DNA of 64,000 nucleotides, from positions 235,540-299,539 of the forward strand of contig JAZKJV010002953.1 of the NCBI GenBank assembly GCA_037367405.1. Reading direction: 5' to 3'. Positions 1-11,300 of this stretch are shown piece by piece. The position numbers were made by a program, and so were the translations under genes. Below the pieces are notes generated by a model. It made no database searches, was not told where the DNA came from, and saw nothing but the letters and a program-made list of their open reading frames with translations. Each line of letters opens with the position of its first letter. Within the stretch, counting starts at the first letter, position 1. This DNA is from Ottelia alismoides. Its lineage: Eukaryota; Streptophyta; Magnoliopsida; Alismatales; Hydrocharitaceae.

Positions 1-2055
1 TGAGATAACATGCAATAAGAACCGCATCGCCCCATAACGAGTGTGGAGCGCAACTCTGGACAAGAAGCATACGAGTGACATCAAGAAGGTGGCGGAGTTT
101 TCTTTCCGCAACACCATTCTGTTGGGACGTGTAGGCACAAGATGTTTGATGAAGAATGCCATGGAATGAAAGAAACTGAGATAATGTTCGAGTACAGAAT
201 TCAAGGGCATTATCAGTTCTCACAATCTTGATAGAAACAGAAAACACATTCTGCACTTCTTTAATAAAATTCATAATAGTGATGCACGCTTCAGATTTAT
301 TCTTTAACAGAAAAACCCAAGACAAATGACTGAAATCATCCACAACAACTAAATAGAACCAGTGTCCCTGATGATCTGGAACATGACTTGGATCCCAAAT
401 ATCAAATATGAAAAAACTCAAATGGAGAGCTACTGCTCCGACTCTGACGACTAGGGAAGACAGACCGATGATGCTTCCCTAACTGACAAGCTTCACAATC
501 GAACGACGAGCGTGGTGAGATCTGAGGAAGGACTTGACGCAGTTTCTGAAACGGTAGATGACCAAAGCGCAAATGCCATAAGTAAAGAGAGACAGGTCCA
601 GTGGAATGGGATGATGCTCCAGCGTAAGGTGTGTGGACCAGTCGATACAGCCCGCCTTGCTCACAGCCATGTCCAATCACGATGCTCGTGAGAATGTCCT
701 GAAACACAAGAGATGATGGGTCAAATATTGCTCGACAATGTAAATCCTTAGTAATCTGACTAATTGACAGTAAATTCATTGAGAAATTAGGAGCATGGAG
801 CACATTCTACAACGGCATGGAAGGTGTTAAGGCAATCTGTCCCCGTCCTGTGATGGGAGAATGAGTCCCATCTGCTATGACGACGGTCCTTCCTAGGGAA
901 ACTTCCCTGTAGGATGTGAGTTGGTGTCTATCTCCACACAAATGATGTGTGGCACCTGAATCTACAATCTATTCTGAGGTTCGTGAACACTGGTAGAAAG
1001 CAGAAGTGTGAGCACTACCTGAGGAACTAGCTTCTGCAGTAGCAGCAACGTCCAAGCTGCTCTCTGAAACTGGTGGAGGAGTACTGACTGGTAGCATGAT
1101 ATCACGTAGACGAGACACTATCCGACACTGGCGTAGCACCATGATGTTGTATCTGTTTTGCTGCATGGGCAGATGCTGGGAAACCATGCTTAGAGTAGCA
1201 TGTGTCTTCTTTATGACCAATCCGATGATAATAAGTGCACTGTAATCCACGACCACGGCCAACCCTACCACGTGGTCCTCGTCCACGAAAATGAGATGAA
1301 TTGCCTCTTCCTCTAGAAGCTGTCATAGCAGAAGAATTTGGCATAGTAATAGGGCTTGAAATATTGATTCGGCTCAATCGCCGAAAGGCCTCCACTGGAG
1401 GAATGGTAGCATCTGCCAGAATCTGAGAAGAAGCCGCCTCATACTATGAGTCAAGAGAGGTTAGAAAGACTCCCACCATCGTTGCATTCCGATATGTTTT
1501 CAATTGTTCTGAAGTAGCCGTGAGAGGCATGAAACTGTGAAGCCTCTCAAACATTCCACTCAATGCAGTGTAGTGAGCATGCAGGGGTCGACCACTCTGC
1601 TTTATCGTGAACATGTCATGCTGGAGCTGTAGGATTTTTGTCTCATTCTTAACCTGTGAATACGTAGCAGCAAGAATGTCCCACATGGCTTTGACAGTAG
1701 GTTGATGAAAGACATCATTAGCAATGTCAGGAATCAGAGTACCAGACAACCAGATCTGAGCATATGCGTCATCAGCCTCCCATGAGGTATACAACCCAGT
1801 TTCTCCCCGGGCTCAACCACTTCATTAGGCTCATGAACTGCATGGGCCATAACTCACAGTTGGATCCATCCATCTTCACAATAGACACAAGACCTTTGAA
1901 GGCGCCTGTAGTGGGGATCTCGATCTTGCTTTCTGACATTCCGACTGGAGAAAACTAGGGTTGTAGACAAGATAAGTCTTGGTCTACACTGACATGATTA
2001 GGTTTAGTTGCATGTGCAGACCTCTATGCAATCAAACCCAACAACCTGGAGGCGA
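1..2055 (-). mobile_element. Truncated Ty1/copia copy A' (gag to integrase N-terminus)
   Basis: Position n here equals position n+6085 in element A, with only about half a dozen substitutions noticed by eye over 2 kb. Read on the minus strand it holds the leader (about 1946-2055), gag (about 1945-1100), a CCHC-type knuckle, protease and a GAG-pre-integrase segment (402-803, with LWHLRFGHLPFQKL and CEACQLGKHHR), then the start of integrase. It is dead. In-frame TAG codons lie at 969-971 (Trp of the protease motif W-I-V-D-S-G), 807-809 and 1444-1446, and the second knuckle Cys is Tyr. All these lesions are shared with element A. The left side runs off the window; on the right, homology stops at about 2055. 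Confidence 0.9.
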
Positions 2056-2219
2056 GTGGAGAGCCCTTTATGAAGATGACAACCAACCAGAACCTGCCTC
2101 CCGCTTCTCAGCACCCCCACCAGCCGGCGCAAGTTCGGCACCATCCCCCCTGCAGCCCCGACTCGTCCTCGACGAACTCGCCTCTCCATCGCCCATCGCA
2201 CGCCACAGTCGCTTCACTC
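2056..2219. other. GC-rich segment between A' and copia F, origin unclear
   Basis: About 165 bp of C-rich sequence joins the minus-strand copia fragment to the plus-strand copia 3' end. An open plus-strand frame (1979-2575) runs through it, but no domain is recognisable. It resembles the GC-rich leaders of the other copia elements in composition, so it may be leader sequence from F left by an internal deletion. That is inference only. Confidence 0.4.
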
Positions 2220-2605
2220 GCCTCTCCATCTCTCTTTTACTTAAAACTTTCATGGGTAAATGGATCATGGGTGATGTAAGAGAAAACATCCTGTGGAACT
2301 TATCACGGGTTAAAGTTGTTCTTGCATATCTATATACAGAGATTCCCCTTCCTATGGTACTGGAATGTGACAATCAAGCTGCTATATTTATTGCAAATAA
2401 TCCAGCGTTTCATGAACGAACCAAGCACAACGAAATTGATTGCCACTATATACGAGATATGATTAAGAAGGGTTTTTATTTTCACGTCTCATGTCAGCTC
2501 AGGAGACCAGACTACAGATATCTTACACCAAGGCCTTACTCAGAGGACCATTCCAGAAGTGCTCGTCCAAGCTGAGCATGATTGATATCTATGTTCCATC
2601 TTGAG
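2220..2605 (+). pseudogene. Copia RNase H C-terminus (element F)
   Basis: The plus strand reads [18 protein letters not shown], then [21 protein letters not shown], the conserved end of copia RNase H. A frameshift follows near 2490, and the normal end K-L-S-M-I-D-I-Y is recoverable in another frame around 2565-2600. Gag, protease, integrase and most of reverse transcriptase are missing. The purine tract CTTGAGGGGGAG and the LTR follow directly. Closest relatives in the window are elements A, B and C. Confidence 0.8.
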
Positions 2606-2611
2606 GGGGAG

Positions 2612-2760
2612 TGTAGAGATATATTCATGTTACGTTATTTGTACCGTTTCCTAATTTCATGTTTCTTATGAATGTCTTATGTAATTTACCCATAGGCTAC
2701 CCTCCTATATAAGAGAGCATAGGTTTCATGGAATAAACAACTCGATGTCTTTTCCCAACA
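2612..2760 (+). repeat. 3' LTR of copia element F
   Basis: This 149-bp LTR starts TGTAGAGATA right after a polypurine tract (about 2600-2611) and ends TTTTCCCAACA. It has a TATA-like CTATATAAGAGAG and the same layout as the 135-149-bp LTRs of A, B and C. No matching 5' LTR is in the window. Confidence 0.85.
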
Positions 2761-3596
2761 ATGTGCACTGGCACACATTCCCGAATGTGGTTGTTGACCA
2801 ACCTCCCACCGGCATTGTTGGCACATTAGGCCGCACATAACATTGCAGTGTGGGCCATGAATGTGTTTTTCGCAGCATCTACAGAAATTCTGACATTATA
2901 CACCAAGCCATGGCGTCCCGCAACTATGTTTCATCATGAGTTGTTTCCTACCACTCGACTGGTATAATATGCACTTAAATACTTTGTCATCGTATCAAGA
3001 TTATGATTCCAACCAACCCATGGGTCTCAACCTTTCTTCACATGATGCAATATAGCACTATCAAACAAACAGCACCTCAACTAGACCAGGTGGTCTCAAA
3101 TCTACCCGTTCTTTATTTGAGGCCAGAAGAAGCTTCAGATCTCGTTTAGCAATGTTCTGAAGTCTACTAGTGAGGGCTTCAAGAAATGAGGGAAGAATAA
3201 TTATCTTGTGGACTCTTTACATTATATCCCCTTGGTACCAGTCTCGTGAATGATAGACCCCGATGTGAGGTAGGATATCCAAAAGTAGTACTAGGTTGAT
3301 AAGCATCATTTAGCAGAATTTTGCAGTCAACTTACTATACAAGCAAGCAGCCAAGGGTATATGGGTTAGTCGAAAGAAGATATATTGACGAGAGAGACGT
3401 AAGGTGAGAATGGTGTATATTCATCCCAAAATCGTGTCCACTAACCATAGTATGTCATTACTGGACTACTACACTACCATGGACCTCCTTTTTGAAGAAT
3501 AAACGATCTTTGAACGTTCATGTTGTGATCAGCATATTCAGCACACAATTCAGAGGTACAACTTACAGACATTTCTCGATTAGTCTAAACAATATC
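2761..3596. other. Unassigned sequence left of element E
   Basis: About 840 bp with no long open frame and no TE domain or terminal repeat that I recognise. It ends in ATATC (3592-3596), the left TSD of element E, so 28512 onward is its original right-hand neighbour. It may be old TE sequence or host DNA. Confidence 0.4.
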
Positions 3597-3667
3597 TGTA
3601 AGCATATAAACTATAAAATATGCAATCAAAAGAAAAACAAAACACATATTTACGTGGAGCCTTACTT
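3597..3667 (-). repeat. E 3' LTR, outer part
   Basis: It begins TGTAAGCATATAAAC and aligns with the start of the E 5' LTR at 28249 (shared T-T-T-A-C-G-T-G-G-A-R-C-C). Element A inserted after it, duplicating TACTT (3663-3667). Confidence 0.8.
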
Positions 3668-3802
3668 TGTTGGGAAAAATAAATTATTCCTTTAGACCTA
3701 GACTCTCTTATATAGGGAGAGGTCTATGGGCAAATTACATATGGTAGACAAACGAAAAGAACAATAAATAAAAGATACAGAAACATAAACTAAACTTCTA
3801 CA
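3668..3802 (-). repeat. A 3' LTR
   Basis: A 135-bp LTR running (on the plus strand) from TGTTGGGAAAAATAA to AAACTTCTACA. It carries an inverted TATA box (CTCTTATATAGGGAGAG). Confidence 0.9.
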
Positions 3803-3814
3803 CTCCCCCTCAAG
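3803..3814 (-). promoter_or_regulatory. Polypurine tract of A
   Basis: The minus strand reads CTTGAGGGGGAG just before the LTR, at the same place and nearly the same sequence as in B, C and F. Confidence 0.8.
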
Positions 3815-5216
3815 ATGGAGCATAGATATCTATCATGCTCATCTTGGATAGGCACTTCCGGAAGGAACCCCGAAGTAAAGGTTTGGTAAGAATGTCTGTC
3901 GTTTGATCTCCTGAGCAAACATGGGTTGTAGAAATGAAACCTTTATGGATCATATCACGGATATAATGGCAATCCACCTCAATGTGATTCGTCCTCTCGT
4001 GAAATGTGGGGTTGTTTGCAATGAATAATGCAGCCTGATTGCCACATTCTAGTGACATGGGAAGAGGAACATCTATATGCAGATCTGTCAGAACTGCGCG
4101 AACCCACATCACTTCTGCACATGCTTGGGCCATAGCTTTATACTCCGATTCAGCACTAGATCTCGCAACTACAGTTTGCTTCTTACTTTTCCATGAGACA
4201 AGTGACTCCCCGACGAATATAGCAAAGCATGATGTAGACTTTCTATCCTTCGGGCACCCCGCATAGTCTACATCTGCACATGCTGAGATAGTAATAGTGT
4301 CCTTTCTAAACATCAATCCTGCACCTGGAGATGACTTAAGGAACCTTAGTATCATATGTATGGCGTCCATATTTACCTGGCGAGGTTGCTTCATAAACAG
4401 GCCCACAATACTTACAGCAAATGTAATATCTGGTCTGGTAATAGTAACATAAAGAAGCCTCCCTACCAGTTCTCTGTACGTTCTTTTGTCAACCTCCTTA
4501 GTATCATCATCATGCATCTTCATGCTTGGATCCATTGGTGTAGAAGCAGGTCGACACCCAAGCATACATGTGTCACTTAGCAAGTCAGTGACATATTTCC
4601 TCTGAGTCATCACGAGTCCTTGTTCATTTCTAGCAAACTCCAATCCAAGGAAATATCTCAGTACACCTAGATCCTTGGTAACGAATTCACGGCCCAAGAA
4701 TTATTTTGCCATTTTTATTCCCTGCATATCATCTCCTGTAATGGGTATATCGTCAGCATACACCATAATGACAGTCATACCTCTGGATGTCCTCTGTACA
4801 AAGAGCGAATGGTCTGCATTTGACCTTTTGAACCATTACTTCTCAAATAAATCTGAGAGCTTTTAGAACCAAGCTCTTGGACTCAGCTTTAGGCCATAGA
4901 TCGCCTTATGAAGCCTGCATACATGTACACACTCCCCCTCAGCAGTAAAACCAGGTGGCTGCTGCATGTAAACTTCTTCCTGAAGATCACCATATAAAAA
5001 TGCATTTTTGACATCTAATTGAAACAAGGGCCAATCTCGAATCACAGCAACTGATAAAAGAATCCATAAGGTAGAGTGTCGAGCAATAGGAGAAAACGTG
5101 TCAAGATAATATACCCCATACGTTTGAGTAAAGCACCGAGCAACCAGTCGAACCTTGTACCTATCAATACTGCCATCGGCATTATTCTTCATCGTAAACA
5201 CCCACTTGCAACTCAC
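3810..5216 (-). pseudogene. A reverse transcriptase and RNase H, broken
   Basis: The N-terminal reverse transcriptase (4863-5216) contains CKWVFTMKNNADGSIDRYK and DVKNAFLYGDLQEEVYMQQP. The catalytic box near 4749-4760 reads Y-A-D-D instead of the copia consensus Y-V-D-D. A stop follows (K-M-A-K-stop), then the frame 3810-4697 carries DLGVLRYFLGLEFAR, the RNase H core (ADVDYAGCPKDRKSTS, ARSSAESEYKAMAQA) and the terminal KMSMIDIYAPS. At least two frame breaks separate the parts, so no functional enzyme can be made. Confidence 0.85.
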
Positions 5217-6506
5217 AATAGATGCCCCAGTAGGAGCTGGGACAAGACTCCAAGTACCTCTCGACTGAAGGGCCAGCCATCTCTTCCTCCATAGCCAGAC
5301 GCCATCTACTATCAGCTAATGCTTCCTGGTGAGTCCTTGGAATATTTACAGCAGATAAAGCACCTACAAATCTCCTGAAATCTCCTGCCATACACTCAAA
5401 GGTAACATGAGAAGCAATCGGATATGACGCACATGACCTCTTCTGCTTCCTCAGTGCAATCGGCAAATCAAGATCTGCATCAACTGTACCAACATCCGTG
5501 TTATCCCTTGCATGTTCCTACTAAGAAATGTCGTCAGTCCCATCATTAGAAATAATGTTATCAGAACAAACATGGGGCATGTTTGATGATTGACCATGAT
5601 CATGAGCAGGGATTGGCCGTCGACTGTAGTGGCATGGTAGAGGAACCAAAGATATGGGAGGTGGTAGAGGTGGTGGCGGTGGTGGAGAAGGTGGTGGTGA
5701 TGGGATGACGGTGGTGATGTAAGAGCTTGTTGTGGCACATACAAGGGTGGAGGAGGAATATAGATTTCATCATTTATATCTGATGAAACCAACCTGTCAC
5801 CTGTAGGAGAGAAAAACATGACTAACTCAAAAAACGTGACATTTGCACTGACATAATATCTCTGAAGCAACGGATCATAGCAACGACACCCCTTTTGAGT
5901 CCTGGAATACCCGACAAAAATATATTTGACAACCCTAGGAGAGAGCTTGTCAACCCCTGGAGACAACTGGTAAACAAATGCCACAGACCCAAAGACACGT
6001 GGAGTTAGGGAAAACAACTCCTTGTTAGGAAAAACGAGGGAGAAAGGTACATTCTCCCCCAACACAGACGAGGGCATGCGGTTAATGAGATAACATGCAA
6101 TAAGAACCGCATCGCCCCATAACGAGTGTGGAGCGCAACTCTGGACAAGAAGCATACGAGTGACATCAAGAAGGTGGCGGAGTTTTCTTTCCGCAACACC
6201 ATTCTGTTGGGACGTGTAGGCACAAGATGTTTGATGAAGAATGCCATGGAATGAAAGAAACTGAGATAATGTTCGAGTACAGAATTCAAGGGCATTATCA
6301 GTTCTCACAATCTTGATAGAAACAGAAAACACATTCTGCACTTCTTTAATAAAATTCATAATAGTGATGCACGCTTCAGATTTATTCTTTAACAGAAAAA
6401 CCCAAGACAAATGACTGAAATCATCCACAACAACTAAATAGAACCAGTGTCCCTGATGATCTGGAACATGACTTGGATCCCAAATATCAAATATGAAAAA
6501 ACTCAA
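5182..6506 (-). pseudogene. A integrase and linker, frame-broken
   Basis: The frame 5451-6506 (351 aa) holds the catalytic core: DIWDPSHVPDHQGH with the first Asp, VRTDNALEF with the second, and YTSQQNGVAERK with the Glu. These are followed by GDAVLIACYLINRMPSS and VGYSRTQKGCRCYDP, typical of copia. The next frame (5182-5466) carries the linker into reverse transcriptase (IALRKQKRSCASYP). The change of frame near 5460 is a lesion. Residues of the D-D-E triad are present. Confidence 0.85.
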
Positions 6507-7060
6507 ATGGAGAGCTATTGCTCCGACTCTGACGACTAGGGAAGACAGACCGATGATGCTTCCCTAACTGACAAGCTTCACAATCGAACGACGAGCGTGG
6601 TGAGATCTGAGGAAGGACTTGACGCAGTTTCTGAAACGGTAGATGACCAAAGCGCAGATGCCATAAGTAAAGAGAGACAGGTCCAGTGGAATGGGATGAT
6701 GCTCCAGCGTAAGGTGTGTGGACCAGTCGATACAGCCCGCCTTGCTCACAGCCATGTCCAATCACGATGCTCGTGAGAATGTCCTGAAACACAAGAGATG
6801 ATGGGTCAAATATTGCTCGACAATGTAAATCCTTAGTAATCTGACTAATTGACAGTAAATTCATTGAGAAATTAGGAGCATGGAGCACATTCTACAACGG
6901 CATGGAAGGTGTTAAGGCAATCTGTCCCCGTCCTGTGATGGGAGAATGAGTCCCATCTGCTATGACGACGGTCCTTCCTAGGGAAACTTCCCTGTAGGAT
7001 GTGAGTTGGTGTCTATCTCCACACAAATGATGTGTGGCACCTGAATCTACAATCTATTCT
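6487..7060 (-). pseudogene. A GAG-pre-integrase and protease, stops in frame
   Basis: The frame 6487-6888 contains LLSISQITKDLHCRAIF, LWHLRFGHLPFQKL and CEACQLGKHHR, the zinc-binding GAG-pre-integrase segment. Upstream, the protease motif (Trp-Ile-Val-Asp-Ser-Gly) begins with TAG at 7054-7056, and another TAG sits at 6892-6894. Both stops are also in A' at 969-971 and 807-809. Confidence 0.85.
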
Positions 7061-8033
7061 GAGGTTCGTGAACACTGGTAGAAAGCAGAAGTGTGAGCAC
7101 TACCTGAGGAACTAGCTTCTGCAGTAGCAGCAACGTCCAAGCTGCTCTCTGAAACTGGTGGAGGAGTACTGACTGGTAGCATGATATCACGTAGACGAGA
7201 CACTATCCGACACTAGCGTAGCACCATGATGTTGTATCTGTTTTGCTGCATGGGCAGATGCTGGGAAACCATGCTTAGAGTAGCATGTGTCTTCTTTATG
7301 ACCAATCCGATGATAATAAGTGCACTGTAATCCACGACCACGGCCAACCCTACCACGTGGTCCTCATCCACGAAAATGAGATGAATTGCCTCTTCCTCTA
7401 GAAGCTGTCATAGCAGAAGAATTTGGCATAGTAATAGTGCTTGAAATATTGATTCGGCTCAATCGCCGAAAGGCCTCCACTGGAGGAATGGTAGCATCTG
7501 CCAGAATCTGAGAAGAAGCCGCCTCATACTATGAGTCAAGAGAGGTTAGAAAGACTCCCACCATCGTTGCATTCCGATATGTTTTCAATTGTTCTGAAGT
7601 AGCCGTGAGAGGCATGAAACTGTGAAGCCTCTCAAACATTCCACTCAATGCAGTGTAGTGAGCATGCAGGGGTCGACCACTCTGCTTTATCGTGAACATG
7701 TGTCTTCTTTATGACCACTCTGATTCCTGACATTGCTAATGATGTCTTTCATCAACCTACTGTCAAAGCCATGTGGGACATTCTTGCTGCTACGTATTCA
7801 CAGGTTAAGAATGAGACAAAAATCCTACAGAGTACCAGACAACCAGATCTGAGCATATGCGTCATCAGCCTCCCATGAGGTATACAACCCAGTTTTCTCC
7901 CCGGGCTCAACCACTTCATTAGGCTCATGAACTGCATGGGCCATAACTCACAGTTGGATCCATCCATCTTCACAATAGACACAAGACCTTTGAAGGCGCC
8001 TGTAGTGGGGATCTCGATCTTGCTTTCTGACAT
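7061..8033 (-). pseudogene. A gag, broken and partly inverted
   Basis: Gag starts at about 8033 with MSESKIEIPTTGAFKG, as in C (MSESKADIPSFGAFRG). The knuckle region near 7310-7330 reads CTYYHRIGHKEDTC, so the second zinc-binding Cys is Tyr. The segment 7717-7830 is inverted relative to A', which scrambles the middle of the capsid region. A stop at 7529-7531 is shared with A'. Confidence 0.85.
7717..7830. other. 114-bp micro-inversion with templated filler in A gag
   Basis: These 114 bases are the exact reverse complement of 1627-1740 in the sister copy A'. The left junction carries an extra stretch, TGTCTTCTTTATGACC (7701-7716), which recurs about 410 bp away at about 7289-7304 of the same element. 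The few bases of A' between 1620 and 1626 are missing. The right junction continues colinearly (AGTACCAGACAACC). Confidence 0.9.
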
Positions 8034-8353
8034 TCCGACTGGAGAAAACTAGGGTTGTAGACAAGATAAGTCTTGGTCTACACTGACATGATTAGGTTTA
8101 GTTGCATGTGCAGACCTCTATGCAATCAAACCCAACAACCTGGAGGCGAGTGGAGACCCCTAAGTCGACGCACGGGCAGGTGGCGCACGGGCTCAGCCGC
8201 ACAACCGCACGGTCGCACGCGTGGAGGCGGTGCGCGACGGGGTAGCGCGAGAAGGGGGTGCACGCGTGGGGGTAGCACACGAGGGAGGCGGCGCGCGGAG
8301 AGGCGACACATCGAGGGTAGGCGCGGAGAAGCGGCGCGGAGAGGGGCGGCGCG
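8034..8353 (-). other. A leader up to the G insertion
   Basis: This is untranslated leader of A on the minus strand. From about 8160 to 8353 it is very GC-rich (many GCGC and CCGC words). The rest of the leader lies at 20545-20571 and 25582-25627, beyond G and B. Confidence 0.7.
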
Positions 8354-11300
8354 TGTAACATCCGGGATCCGCGTAAACCCGAACTCGACCCAAATAAGGT
8401 CCGAATAACTCAATTAACTTATTTGACAATATTAGATAACCCAAAACAACCAATTTGTAGTGAATCAAAAGTTGTTCAGGTGAAATCGACCAAAAATCGG
8501 TCGCTTTGTAGCACGCGTCGTCGACGCAAATTCGGAAACCGCGAAACGAACCGAGACCGTCATTAGATCCGATTCGACGATACAAAATCAACGGAATCAA
8601 CCATTCGTCAATCGGAGGTCGTTTGATATTTTTAAATCACAAAATTTAATCTTAAGCAAAAACCGTATCCGAAAATTTCAGGTATTGAAAACTCGATCAA
8701 AAGTATATCAATATTGTACTCAAATCGATCGTCGTCCTAATACGAACAATTCAAGATATTGTACGTTGAAATCCGAGATCCGATGCGCAAATTCGATCAA
8801 CTTTAAGGATATTAAATGAATAGAGTTTTTGGATATTATATAAATCTGTAATCACTGTAGCAGATTACAGTCAAAAAAAATAATTTTTTTCTCAGGCTGC
8901 ACAGTCCAGCCGTTGGAGAGAAAAAAATATATATATAGTACACTTGTCTTAACTCATATGTCCACTTGGCATCAACTATCACTCTTCTCTTCCTATTTAT
9001 ATCTCTTTTTCCCTCATACTTATCCCTAAAATCCCCAAATTCTCTCCAGCCGTAAGGGCCTCCAGCCCCTTCCTTTCTTCCCGCTGCTTGCAACACTCCA
9101 GCAAGGATTGAGGGCTGCTGTTACTGCCATTTGCAGCAGCCATTGCTGCTGTCCAGCACCTTTGGAGTGCTGCTCTGAACTCCAGCATCTACAGCAGACA
9201 AAGAAGATGAAGGATCATGTTACTCCTTGCATAGCAGCAGCTTTGTTGCTATTAGAATCAAGGAAGAAACTGCTGGAGCTGCTGTTCAAGCAGCTCTAGA
9301 GCTGATTGCATGCTTTGATCCAAGCCAGAAATCAAGGTACATTCCTATCCCCATCTCCTTGCTGCCATGCATGTACAACATCATCCCCTTTTTCTACCAA
9401 ACAATGAAGTTTCTCCTATCCTTTTCTTCTTTTTGGAATAAGAAATTGATTTACTCAAAGATCTACTATTTTGATTATACGAAATTTTCAAATGACTTAC
9501 AATTCTTGTCATAAATTGGAATATGCAACTCTTTATCTCCAGTTCCAAGACTATTTATCTCAAGTTCCAGGATTTTTGGAAAGTTTTGATATTAAACCAT
9601 AAATGTGGTTTAGATAGATGGTAAGATGTATCTTAGCTTCAGACAGCTAAAAAAAGGGGGTGGGGATAGTTTCACTTCTAGAATCGAAGACTCAACTGCA
9701 AATTTGATGATAAACTATTAATGTCCAGTGATGAAATTATATATAGTAATGTTGTGAATCATCAACTTCTGTGACCACCGTAGGTTATAGTTTTTTTTGA
9801 AAAAATAACATGTACTCCCATGTGCTCATGTCATTAGGATGTATACCAGGCTTATAATCTGGATGATAATAAATATGATACCCTCCTTTTTACTGATTAA
9901 AAAAAACATGAAAGTTCTGCTGCAAAAATCTCCATTTTATAGTTCTGGGAAATTTAACTTTAAGTAAATTTTCAGTAAATATAAACTGATATAAACTTAA
10001 ACTGTTATAAACTGGATCTGTAATATAAATATATATAGCTGATTGATGAAAGGCATGAGATAGTATGTTGAGAATGCCGTGCACATCACAAATGTATTGT
10101 ATGCATTAGTGCATGGTCAGTACACATGCTTGTTTGTTAAGTTATAAAAAGATGTTCACAAGTATATTACTTCTGTCGAAATCAACTTAAATAGCACTCA
10201 TACTGGATAACCATCCTTACATTTGAAATATGCTGAGAAGTTGATCCTATCATACGTTTAAAGATTTGACCCAATTCCAATTAATGTAATCTGGAACATC
10301 ATATTTGATAGTCTTATAGAAAACGGGACCCCTAAGTGCTCATACAAATTTGGCAATTGGCCAGTTCATGCTTGGACTTGTTAAGTCAAGTTATTGAAAT
10401 TTCTTGGGTTTGCAATTGGCAACTGTTCTGTTTTAGTTGCCATTAATAGTGTTATATCTAACAATGGATGGAGGATGACACTAACAGAACTTGTTAGAGG
10501 TTGCTTGACATTCTCTTAAGTAGTATTGCATGACCTTAACCATCATAGAACACCTCTGGCACTTGAAGAAACAAGAACTAATATTTATGGGGTTCATGAA
10601 GACATGATGAGGACTGCTCAACTATACAAAATGAGATATAGAAAGAATGAAATGTTGGTGATGACTTGATATTTGTATCGTTGGATGGTCGGAAGAGATG
10701 TCAACGAGGTAATTATAAACAAGCATGTCTCAAAAATCTATATCAGTCTCGTTTCAATAAATTTAGGAATAAATGTTTGGGGATAAATTGTTAATATTGT
10801 CAAATGCTATCAGAATGGATTAAGACAATTTATCAAAGGCTATCTTTCAAGAGAAAAGGGCGTTCACTGTGAAGACTATCTTTATCCATTCACTAAAGTA
10901 TCATATGATGAATCAGACTGATCAGAATAGCCTATACAAAAACTTCATTCAACTCATTATCAAGAACAATATCAAACATATTCATCTCTTGTATACAGTC
11001 ATCAGCTACCAGTACCCTCTTATCATCTTACTTAAATCAACATCCATTTGTTGAACCTGTAGTGTTACATAAGTAATGCCACCTCAAGGACGAGGTCAAG
11101 ATTGTCGATCTTTGGAAGAATCTAATCATCAAGAAATATACATCATTCTCATAGATTAAGAAAGAAAGGAGTAGTCATGCAAGTAAAATTGTTGGTGACT
11201 GATAATTATTAGTGCCGGTCATGGTGACCTTTACACCTGACCGTGCGAGGGCGCGGTGACCCTCACCTGGGCGGAGGAAAGAAAGCCCAGTTAGGGCAGC

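Noticed and set aside
2068..2373. Minus-strand 101-aa frame between A' and F as a gene
   Set aside because: Spans a TE junction and GC-rich leader-like sequence; part is antisense to copia RNase H.
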